DNA of 12,708 nt from JAOSJL01 sp963704035 (lineage in GTDB: Bacteria; Actinomycetota; Acidimicrobiia; IMCC26256; JAOSJL01): assembly GCA_963704035.1 (NCBI GenBank), contig CAVPGR010000006.1:1-12708 (forward strand). Direction: 5' to 3'. Positions 6,045 to 12,708 of the stretch are shown one piece after another. Position 1 is the first letter of the stretch. Each line of letters begins with the position of its first letter. Under the pieces are notes generated by a model. It searched no databases, was not told where the DNA came from, and saw nothing but the letters and a program-made list of their open reading frames with translations. The position numbers and the translations under genes were made by a program.

Positions 6045-7028
6045 GTGGATGACGCAAGACTGACCCGACTCGTCGACGCGGGTGACCACGACGAGTTGCT
6101 CCGCGAGGTGGACCGGCGGTGCGCCACGCGTGACTGGAATTCGCTGGAGCTCCTCGCGCAGCGATGCCGACATGCTGTCGAGCGGGGACTTCAGCTCTGG
6201 CCGATCGCCCACCATGTCGAATACCGCCTGGCGCTCGAGGCACCCGGTGAGTGGGCAGGACGCGTCATCGTCGAAGGAGCCGGGCGGTTCACGCCCGGGC
6301 CGCTTCCGGAGGTCGCCGCGTCGACCCACACCTGGGAGGAACTGGGGCCCCACGTTCCCAACGGGCCGGGCGCCGCTCTCACCGTGCACGAGCGTGTGGT
6401 GCGTGGCGAGGATCTCACCGGTGTGTCGCTCAACGGTCCCGACGTGCTCGACATCCCCCTCGCACTCCAGACGTGGGAGCCCACCTACGCGCTTGCCACC
6501 TACGAGGCCCACCGCGGCGATTTCCCCGCTCCCCCGGAACCTCGCCCCGGCGGACTGTTCAACCTGTCGAAAGAGGCCATGCGGATCCCCGCCCCGGACG
6601 GTCCCGCTGCGTTGGCTGATCTCGTCACACCGTGGACCACGGCGTCCGACGGTCGGGTCGAAACTGCCGCGGTGCGCGGTGACGCTCCGGAGGCGATCGG
6701 CGCGCTCGGTCCCCGAGTCGCGCGCATCACGGAGGCCGACCTGTCCGACGCTCTGGCGCTCATGGCGTGGACCGGAGCGAGCGGCGGGGCGCACGGTCGT
6801 CGGCGCGGCGCGGCGACCGGTCGCTTCGGCGCCTGGTGGGCAGTGGCCGCGCTGGCCGACCGGCTCGACGACTGGCCCCTCGAGGGCGACGACCTGGCGG
6901 ACTCGGCGGAGGCTCTGCGGTGGTACAGGTGGGACGCCGGAGAGCCCGCCACCGGGTGGTCGTTCCAGCTCGCGGTGCACGATCCCGCCCGGGGGATGGC
7001 GTGGGCGGTGTCGGCGACAGACGCCTGA
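6021..7028 (+). CDS. Conserved-looking soluble protein of unknown function
   Basis: I do not recognise a named family and assign no function. With ATG 6021 the protein has 335 residues. That start was chosen because GGAG lies six bases upstream; in-frame alternatives are GTG 5997, ATG 6009, ATG 6033 and ATG 5910. After an MEPPMEPPV leader comes a helical, acidic/basic segment (DDARLTRLVDAGDHDELLRE). Next are REVDRRC, RCRHAVERGLQLWP and EYRLALEAPGEWAG, then GAGRFTPGPLPEVAASTHTW, then VHERVVRGEDL. A striking Gly/Arg-rich block, ASGGAHGRRRGAATGRFG, lies shortly before WWAVAALADRL. No signal peptide, membrane helix or metal-binding cluster is visible. Strong G/C third-position bias supports coding. 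It diverges from the FIST operon across the repeat region and converges on the exporter gene with only 3 bp between stops. The long in-frame extension back to 5676 runs through the tandem repeats and is unlikely to be translated. Confidence 0.82.
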   Translation: MEPPMEPPVDDARLTRLVDAGDHDELLREVDRRCATRDWNSLELLAQRCRHAVERGLQLWPIAHHVEYRLALEAPGEWAGRVIVEGAGRFTPGPLPEVAASTHTWEELGPHVPNGPGAALTVHERVVRGEDLTGVSLNGPDVLDIPLALQTWEPTYALATYEAHRGDFPAPPEPRPGGLFNLSKEAMRIPAPDGPAALADLVTPWTTASDGRVETAAVRGDAPEAIGALGPRVARITEADLSDALALMAWTGASGGAHGRRRGAATGRFGAWWAVAALADRLDDWPLEGDDLADSAEALRWYRWDAGEPATGWSFQLAVHDPARGMAWAVSATDA

Positions 7029-7031
7029 GGG

Positions 7032-8648
7032 TCAGGGCGAGTCGGGATCCGCCAGCCCGAAGACCTCTTCCCTGCTCTCGGCTCTCACACGCCGAGCGGC
7101 GGGAGCACGTTTTCGCAGGAGGATTGCGCTCACGATGGCACCGACAAGAGCTGCCGCGCCGGTGAGAATCGACGTGGCCTTGAAGCCGTCGGTGATGCCT
7201 TGCGCGGCGCCCGCCTCGAACGCCTCGCGGGCCTTCGCGTCCTGCTCCTGCTCGATGGTCTCGAAGTCCTCGGCCGAGGCAGTCAGTGCGTGGTCGAGCG
7301 TGTCATCGGATTGCTCGCTGATGCCGGCCGCGTCGAGGCTCTCGTTGAGTGCCGCCGTCCCCAGGCCCACGTAGAGCAACGTGCCCACGGCGATGATGAA
7401 GACACCACCGAGATACCGGAACATGTTGATGACACCCGACGCCTCGCCGGCGCTCTTGTCGGGGACCGCCACCATTCCGGCTGCGGACGAGGTCGAGAAC
7501 GTCACCCCGACGCCGATACCTCCCAACGTCATAGCGGGCCACAGGTCGCTCGTGGAGGTCGATTCCGACACGGTGGTCATCAGAGCGAAACCCGCCGCCA
7601 TGGAGAGGAAACCCAGCGTGAGCGGAATCGCGAATCCGATGCGATCGGCGATCCGCCCGCCGAGGAACGAGAACACAAACATCGCGACGCCGAACGGAAT
7701 GAGGAGAAGGCTTGCTCCGATGGCGCTCTCGTCGAGGAGCACGGGTGCCTGCGCCCACAAGTTGAAGAAGTAGAGAATGCCGAACAGGCCCATGGCGTTC
7801 ACGAAGGTGGTGACGTTGCCGGCGGTGAAGCGACCGAGTCTGAACAACTCGAAGTGGATCATCGGGTGGGCGACGCGGTGTTCGATGACCCAGAAGATGC
7901 CGAGGAGCACCACCGCCAGGAGAAGAGAACCCAGGATGGCCGGTGACGTCCACCCCCACGTGCCGGCCTGCTGGATCCCGAGAACGAGCGAGAACAGCCC
8001 GATGACGAGAAACGGCGCGCCGAGCTTGTCGAACTTCGTGCCCTTGGTGGCGCGGGGAAGGTTCCTCAGGGCCGTCAGTGTCATCACGGCCCCGAGACCC
8101 AACCAGACGAAGTCGCCCAGGAAGATCCCGCGCCAGCTCAGTTCGTCGGAGAAGAAGCCTCCGTAGAGCGGGCCGATCGCGAACCCCAGACCACCGACCG
8201 CACCCCACACGCCGAGCGCGGTGCCCCTCTCTTCCGGAGGGAAGACGTCGGAGATGATCGACATCGTCGACGGCATCATGACCGCCGAGCCGAGCCCCTG
8301 GAACGTACGACCTCCGATGAGCATCGGCCCACTCTGCGCGCCGGCGACAAGACCCGAACCGACGGCGAACACGGCGATGCCGATCAGAAACGCGTTTCGA
8401 CGTCCGACAACGTCGCCGATCTGTCCACCGATCACCACGAACGCTGCGGCTGCAAGAACGTAGGCGTTGACCGACCACGACAGGACCGAGGTCGAGAGGT
8501 CGAGATCGTCCGCTATCGCTCCGACCGCCGTGTTGATGGCCGTCGTGTTGAGGGCGATGACCCAGATGGCCATGCACACGGTGGCGAGCGCCGCCGCCTT
8601 GTTGACCGGCCGCCCGGTCCTCTGCGCCGCCGTCCCCGCCTCCGTCAT
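7032..8648 (-). CDS. MFS exporter, DHA2 (EmrB/QacA-type) 14-TMS family
   Basis: The 538-residue protein has the hydrophobic pattern of a 14-helix proton-coupled drug or metabolite exporter in the cytoplasmic membrane. Motif A is GQIGDVVGRRNAF (75-87). Motif C, the antiporter signature, is GGLGFAIGPLYGG (152-164). The long acidic loop before the last helix (SEQSDDTLDHALTASAEDFE) and a basic cytoplasmic tail fit DHA2 transporters. In the first helix, where many members have LDxTxVN, this one reads LNTTAIN, so the usual Asp is Asn. I chose ATG 8648, with CAGG six bases upstream, over ATG 8696. The longer form would add a basic leader overlapping the preceding gene. It follows the amidohydrolase by 10 bp and is the last gene of the operon; the substrate is unknown but may be a product or toxic intermediate of the upstream enzymes. 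Confidence 0.93.
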   Translation of the reverse strand: MTEAGTAAQRTGRPVNKAAALATVCMAIWVIALNTTAINTAVGAIADDLDLSTSVLSWSVNAYVLAAAAFVVIGGQIGDVVGRRNAFLIGIAVFAVGSGLVAGAQSGPMLIGGRTFQGLGSAVMMPSTMSIISDVFPPEERGTALGVWGAVGGLGFAIGPLYGGFFSDELSWRGIFLGDFVWLGLGAVMTLTALRNLPRATKGTKFDKLGAPFLVIGLFSLVLGIQQAGTWGWTSPAILGSLLLAVVLLGIFWVIEHRVAHPMIHFELFRLGRFTAGNVTTFVNAMGLFGILYFFNLWAQAPVLLDESAIGASLLLIPFGVAMFVFSFLGGRIADRIGFAIPLTLGFLSMAAGFALMTTVSESTSTSDLWPAMTLGGIGVGVTFSTSSAAGMVAVPDKSAGEASGVINMFRYLGGVFIIAVGTLLYVGLGTAALNESLDAAGISEQSDDTLDHALTASAEDFETIEQEQDAKAREAFEAGAAQGITDGFKATSILTGAAALVGAIVSAILLRKRAPAARRVRAESREEVFGLADPDSP

Positions 8649-8658
8649 GAGGTGCCTG

Positions 8659-10380
8659 TCACACCGACACCGCCGCCGCTCCACGTACGAGTGCACCCGG
8701 TCGAGCGCCGGTATCGGCGCCGTCTTCGAGCACGACCTCTCCCGCGACCATGGTCGAGCGGTAGCCCTGGGCCCGCTGGATGAAGCGCCGTGCGCCCCCC
8801 GGAAGATCGTGAACCATCTCGGGTAGCTCCAGATGCAGCGTGTCGAGGTCGATGCAGTTCACGTCGGCACGCATTCCCGGGGTCAGTGTTCCGCGGTCCT
8901 CGAACCCGTAGAGCGAGGCCGTCTCCGCCGTCATCTTCCGTACTGCCCATTCGAGAGGCAGGCGGTCGTGTTCGCGGTCCCGCACCCAGTGGGTGAGCAT
9001 GAAGGTGGGCGTGGAGGCGTCGCACGTCGTGTTGCAGTGTGCTCCTCCGTCACCGAGACCCCAGGCACTCGTGGGGTGCAGCAGCATCTCGCGCACCGCA
9101 TCGAGTGTGAAGTCCGAGAAGTTGAGCAGTGGTCGCATCAGGAGGGCCATGCCGTTGCGCTCACGCAGGAGGTCGTAGAAGACCTCGAGCGGTTCGACGC
9201 CCCGGTCGCGGGCGATCGCCGCCACAGCGCTCGACGGGGAGGGCTCGTAGTCGGGTTCGTCGCCGAACGGGAACACCCGCTCGGGGTCGAGGAACTGCGT
9301 GAGTGACGGATCGATGGCGTCGGCCTCACGAATGAGCCGCTCACGGACGGCCGCGTTGCCCATACGCGCCGCCTGTTCATCGACCGGAAGCAGTCCCAAC
9401 TCTGCCCACGACGGCACGTACGCGAAGGGGTGGAACGTCTGGAGCCCGAGCAGCAGCGTGACAGGGCGGCCGGCCACCTGTGCCCGGACCCGGGCGCCCT
9501 CGGCCTCGGCCTCACGGGCGAGCGCCAGCATGCGCCGCCACGCCTCGGGGTCGTGATCGTTCTGGGTGAGGGCGTACGTGACCGGACGATCGATGGCGGC
9601 GCTGAGACGCCGCATCCATGCCATCTCGGCCTCCGGAGCCGCGAGATCCTCGCCGAGCGCGCCGGCAGGTGCGAGTTCGAACACGCCGGCGCCCAGATCG
9701 CCGAGCGCGGACCCGATTCCGAACAGTTCCTCTTCGGCGGCAAAGGTCCCGGGAACGGGTTCACCGTCGATGGCCATGTGGGCGATCGTCCGCGACGTGG
9801 TGAACCCGAGCGCGCCGGCCTCCAGGGCCTCACGGACGATGTCACGCATCGCAGCAATGTCCTCGGACGTTGCGGGTTCATTCGCCGCACCGCGCTCACC
9901 CATCACGTAGGCGCGCACGGCGCCGTGCGGAATCTGTGCACCCACATCGAGCATCTTGGGCAGACCGTCGACGACGTCGAGATACTCGGGAAAGCTCTCC
10001 CAGTCCCAGCGGATCCCGTCGGAGAGCGCCGCGCCGGGAATGTCCTCGACGCCTTCCATGAGTCCGATGAGCCAGTTGCGACGGTCCTGCTGCACCGGGG
10101 CGAAGCCGACCCCGCAATTGCCCATCACGACGGTCGTGACCCCGTGCCAGCACGACGGGGTGAGGGTCGGATCCCATGTGATCTGGCCGTCGTAGTGCGT
10201 GTGAATGTCGACGAAACCCGGCGTGACGACGAGCCCGTCGGCGTCGACTGTCCGTCGGGCGCTGCCCGACACGCGGCCCACCTCGGTGACGATGCCGTCG
10301 TCGATGGCCACGTCGGCCGTGCGAGCCGGGGCACCCGTTCCGTCGACGACCGAACCACCCCTGATCACGGTTTCGTGCAT
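8659..10380 (-). CDS. Amidohydrolase, D-aminoacylase (N-acyl-D-amino-acid deacylase) family
   Basis: This 573-residue metal-dependent hydrolase belongs to the amidohydrolase superfamily. The opening VIRGGSVVDGTG and the closing GTLTPGMRADVNCIDLD, QGYRSTMVAGEVV and TGARPGALVRG form the usual small beta domain around the barrel. Metal ligands are His60 and His62 in GFVDIHTHYDGQ and Cys89 in MGNCGVGFAP, the latter being the D-aminoacylase signature. Other conserved points are SRTIAHMAIDGEPVPGT (196-212) and the catalytic-type Asp444 in GLGDGGAHCN. The family cleaves N-acyl or N-carbamoyl groups, but the YDGQ / NCGVGFAP subgroup common in actinobacteria has, to my knowledge, no settled substrate. 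It is cytoplasmic, with no signal peptide. ATG 10380 is 20 bp after the epoxide hydrolase stop, with no obvious Shine-Dalgarno sequence, so translation may depend on the upstream gene. The frame is intact throughout. Confidence 0.92.
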   Translation of the reverse strand: MHETVIRGGSVVDGTGAPARTADVAIDDGIVTEVGRVSGSARRTVDADGLVVTPGFVDIHTHYDGQITWDPTLTPSCWHGVTTVVMGNCGVGFAPVQQDRRNWLIGLMEGVEDIPGAALSDGIRWDWESFPEYLDVVDGLPKMLDVGAQIPHGAVRAYVMGERGAANEPATSEDIAAMRDIVREALEAGALGFTTSRTIAHMAIDGEPVPGTFAAEEELFGIGSALGDLGAGVFELAPAGALGEDLAAPEAEMAWMRRLSAAIDRPVTYALTQNDHDPEAWRRMLALAREAEAEGARVRAQVAGRPVTLLLGLQTFHPFAYVPSWAELGLLPVDEQAARMGNAAVRERLIREADAIDPSLTQFLDPERVFPFGDEPDYEPSPSSAVAAIARDRGVEPLEVFYDLLRERNGMALLMRPLLNFSDFTLDAVREMLLHPTSAWGLGDGGAHCNTTCDASTPTFMLTHWVRDREHDRLPLEWAVRKMTAETASLYGFEDRGTLTPGMRADVNCIDLDTLHLELPEMVHDLPGGARRFIQRAQGYRSTMVAGEVVLEDGADTGARPGALVRGAAAVSV

Positions 10381-10400
10381 CAGAGCGAGAGTAATCGTCC

Positions 10401-11554
10401 TCAGGTACGAAGTTCGGCGAACGCCTCACGCACGTCGGCGACGAAGAGCTCTGGCTCCTCGAAGGCGGCGAAGTGGCCGCCGCGGGGCATGTCGGCGACT
10501 CGACGGAGGTTGAAAGCCGCCTCCAGCCAGGACCTCGGGGACGTGAGTATCTCGTGGGGGTAGCGCGCCACCGCCGTGGCCACCTCGACTCGTTCGTCGA
10601 CAGGCCCGAGCCGGCCCGCCTTCTTCGACTCGTAGTAGAGCCGAGTCGAGGAGTTGATCGTGCCGGTCACCCAGTAGGTCATGAGATTCGTGAGCAGGTC
10701 GTCGCGCCCCACAGCTGTTTCGAGGTTGCCTTCGTGGTCGGTCCAGGCGTGGAACTTCTCGAGAATCCACCCTGCCAGGCCTGCGGGTGAGTCTGTGAGG
10801 CCGTACGAGAGGGTCTGTGGCTTGGTGCCCTGGATGGCGGCGTAGCCCGACCCGTTCTCCAGGTAGTCGGTGGACGCGGGCGAACGCGGCCGTTTCCGCA
10901 TCTGTCATCTCGCCGCCGGTGGCGGGAGGTCCGCACACGGCCATGTTGAGGTGGATACCGGTGAGATGTGCCGAATCGACGAGGCCGAGTTCCGTGGTGA
11001 TCAGGGAACCCCAGTCGCCACCCTGCCGCGCCGTTCCGCGTGTCGCCGAGACGATCGATCAAAGTCGCCCACGCTTCGGCGACACGACGCGAGTCCCAAC
11101 CCGGCTCAGTCGTCGGGCCCGATCAGGCATAACCCGGAATCGACGGCGCCACGACGTGGAAGGCGTCAGCGGCATCGCCGCCGTGCGAGACGGATTACAC
11201 CGAGGACCGATGACGTCGAGGAACTCGACCACCGATCCCGGCCAGCCGTGGGTGATGACGAGTGGTTGGGCATCGGGCTCCGGCGAGAGGTGCATGCACG
11301 AAGTGGATGTTCTGGCCGTCGATCGTCGTCGTGAAGTGGTCGAAGGCGTTGAGTCGCTGCTCGGCGGCACGCCAGTCGTACCCGTCGGCCCAGTACTCGC
11401 AGACATCACGCAGGTAATGAGTTCGGTGCCGAGGTCCAGGGGTCGCCGGGGGCCACTCGGCCAGCGCGTCGGCGCGCAGACGTGGGCGGAGATCGTCGAG
11501 CACGTCGTCGGCGACCTCGACGCGCATCGGTGAGATGGCCTCGGAATCCGGCAT
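10401..11554 (-). CDS. Epoxide hydrolase, EHN/alpha-beta hydrolase family; frame broken by several indels and one TGA
   Basis: The protein is recognisable from end to end but needs at least three or four frame changes (near 11300, 11190, 11035 and 10880). There is also an in-frame TGA at 11125-11123, in the stretch PGYA-stop-SGPTTEPGW. The EHN N-terminal region includes VCEYWADGYDWRAAEQRLNA and a TTTIDGQNIHFVH strand. The oxyanion motif is HGWPGSVVEFLDVIG. The nucleophile Asp lies in QGGDWGSLITTELG. The catalytic His is probably in MPRGGHFAAFEEPE near the C-terminus. Total span (about 385 codons) matches the family. It would add water to an epoxide to give a vicinal diol, in the cytoplasm. 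ATG 11554 shares its A with the acyl-CoA ligase stop (TGATG), which fixes the start and implies coupling. Preservation of all catalytic motifs suggests the breaks are sequence errors; a recent pseudogene is possible. Confidence 0.8.
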
Positions 11555-12708
11555 CAGCCGACGGAGCGCTCCTTGCCCTCCAGTAGGGCTGCGCATCCTT
11601 GAGCACCTTGAGAGCGCCGGACAGCGGCAGCGGGTCCATCTGGAAGTCCACCGACTTCGGAACCTTGAAGCCGCGACGCTCGCACAGTGCCTTGATCCGC
11701 GCCCTCGGTGAGCGTGGCGCCCGGCTTCGCACGACGATGGCGTGCACGGCCTCACCCCATTCCGTCGCATCCGGCACCCCGAAGACCGCGGCCTCGGCGA
11801 CGGCCGGGTGTGCGATACAGCGCGTCTTCGACCTCCACCGAGTACACATTTTCGGCTCCAGACACGATCATGTCCTTGGCACGGTCGACGACCAGGAGAG
11901 GGTAGTTTTGCGATCGTTGAGGTACCCGAGATCGCCCGTGTGGTCCCAGCCGTCGCGCAACGCATCGGCCGTCGCCGCAGGGTTGTCCCAGTACTCACGC
12001 ATGAAGTTCCCGGCTCTGGCGCACACCTCGCCGGTCTCACCGGGGGCACCTCGTCACCATTGGCATCACGAATCGACAGGACGACACCCGGCATGGCCTT
12101 ACCGGCGGAGCCGAGGATGTCACCACCATCCCGATGGTCGTCGGGACTCAGCCAACTCAGAACGGCTGATGCTTCGGTCATCCCGTAGGCCTGAGCGACT
12201 TCGAGATCCGGATAGAGCTCCAGGAGCCGATCGACGGTCGCACGCGGCATCGGTGACGCTCCGTACGCGAGCTGGCGCAGCGACGCGAGCCGCTCGGGAC
12301 GGAAGTCGGGGTGGTTCAGGAGCATCCCGATCATCGTGGGCACCATCACCGTCTGAGTCACGTCTTGCTTCTCGATGAGGTCGAGAACCGCTCCGGGGTC
12401 GAACAACGGGATGAACACCGACGTTCCTCCCGCCGCGGGTATTCCGAGGATCCCACCCATCGACGCGGCGTGGAACATCGGTGTCTGGTGGAGGAACACC
12501 TCCTCGGCGTTGAGGCGGATCTGGGACGCGATGTGGTAGAGGTTGAGAATCTCGGCACGGTGGTCGAGAAGAACACCCTTCGGCAGACCGGTGGTGCCCC
12601 CCGTGTACATGAGGATCACCGGATCGTCTTCTTCGGGCTCGTCGGGAACGACGGGATCACCCGCGCCGAGCAACTCCTCGTAGTCGATGTCGTGCGGGAC
12701 GTCGCCCT
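11554..12708 (-). CDS. Acyl-CoA synthetase (FadD-like, AMP-binding), N-terminus outside window; frame broken by indels
   Basis: This adenylate-forming enzyme should activate a fatty or other carboxylic acid with ATP and link it to CoA. The 5' part lies beyond the right edge; the first visible residues are GDVPHDIDYEELLG. The ATP loop is MYTGGTTGLPKGV, followed by LHQTPMFHAASMGG, the YGMTEAS motif, GWDHTGDLGYLND and the hinge region DRAKDMIVSGAENVYSVE. The C-terminal lysine region is PLSGALKVLKDAQPYW, ending EGKERSVG before TGA at 11556. The frame is clean from 12708 to about 12045, then changes near 12045, 11925, 11815, 11730, 11700 and 11580. All core motifs survive, so sequencing indels are the simplest explanation. 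It is the first visible gene of the four-gene operon. The acyl substrate cannot be read from the sequence, and the operon context hints at a xenobiotic, lipid or terpenoid-like acid. Confidence 0.85.

Noticed and set aside
5481..6980. Long minus-strand reading frame of 499 codons containing a Gln/His/Lys/Ala repeat
   Set aside because: It is the antisense of the plus-strand gene and the repeat array, and out of frame with the FIST gene at its end. The peptide repeat is just the 14-bp unit read over 42 bases.
7029..7031. Intrinsic terminator between the convergent genes
   Set aside because: Only three bases separate the stops and no stem followed by a T-tract is visible nearby.
7303..8577. 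Minus-strand frame of 424 codons inside the exporter gene
   Set aside because: Arg/Gly/His-rich out-of-frame shadow of the clear MFS protein.
9430..10563. Plus-strand reading frame of 377 codons opposite the amidohydrolase
   Set aside because: It crosses the start of the amidohydrolase and the end of the epoxide hydrolase and has no domain signal. It is a shadow frame.
11123..11125. Selenocysteine or programmed readthrough at the TGA in epoxide hydrolase
   Set aside because: The family has no selenoprotein members known to me, the residue is not catalytic, and the surrounding region is full of indels. A sequence error or nonsense mutation is simpler.
1..12708. tRNA, rRNA, insertion sequence or prophage genes
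   Set aside because: No tRNA-like cloverleaf, transposase, integrase or terminal inverted repeat was noticed on reading both strands. A covariance-model search would be needed for a firm negative.

Overview
The window is high-G+C bacterial DNA with strongly G/C-ending codons. The gene set is a mycobacterial-type (Rv1284-like) beta-carbonic anhydrase, an EHN-type epoxide hydrolase, a FadD-like acyl-CoA ligase, a D-aminoacylase-like amidohydrolase, a DHA2 exporter and a FIST / c-di-GMP module. Together these suggest an actinobacterium, perhaps an environmental Acidimicrobiia or mycobacterial relative. The lineage is inferred from gene content; no rRNA or marker gene is present.

Layout from left to right. 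(1) Minus strand, 1-1457: a polytopic GT-C-like membrane protein whose reading frame is broken at least five times and which runs off the left edge. (2) Minus strand, 1465-2013: an intact beta-carbonic anhydrase, 7 nt upstream of gene 1. (3) Minus strand, 1925-4519: a PAS-PAS-GGDEF-EAL cyclic-di-GMP enzyme with both catalytic domains apparently intact. (4) Minus strand, 4516-5691: a FIST sensor protein whose stop codon overlaps the start of the GGDEF-EAL gene (ATGA), so the two are an input/output pair. (5) 5692-6020: a divergent control region with eight 14-bp tandem repeats and two inverted repeats. (6) Plus strand, 6021-7028: an unrecognised soluble protein. (7) Minus strand, 12708 to 7032: a tight four-gene operon in the order acyl-CoA ligase, epoxide hydrolase, D-aminoacylase-like amidohydrolase, DHA2 exporter, with a TGATG junction and then gaps of 20 and 10 nt.

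Functionally the window holds two units. One is a signalling operon (FIST then PAS-PAS-GGDEF-EAL, perhaps continuing into carbonic anhydrase and the membrane protein). It is expressed divergently from an unknown protein across a repeat-rich control region. The other is a catabolic and export operon for acyl or xenobiotic compounds: CoA activation, epoxide opening, N-acyl hydrolysis and efflux.

A technical point governs interpretation. Reading frames are clean from about 2.2 kb to about 10.87 kb but broken repeatedly in the first 1.3 kb and from about 10.88 to 12.05 kb. The broken genes keep their active-site motifs, so I read the breaks mainly as sequencing or assembly indels near contig ends rather than as decayed genes. 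The most novel-looking locus is the FIST/GGDEF-EAL pair with its iterated 14-bp repeats and divergent unknown gene.
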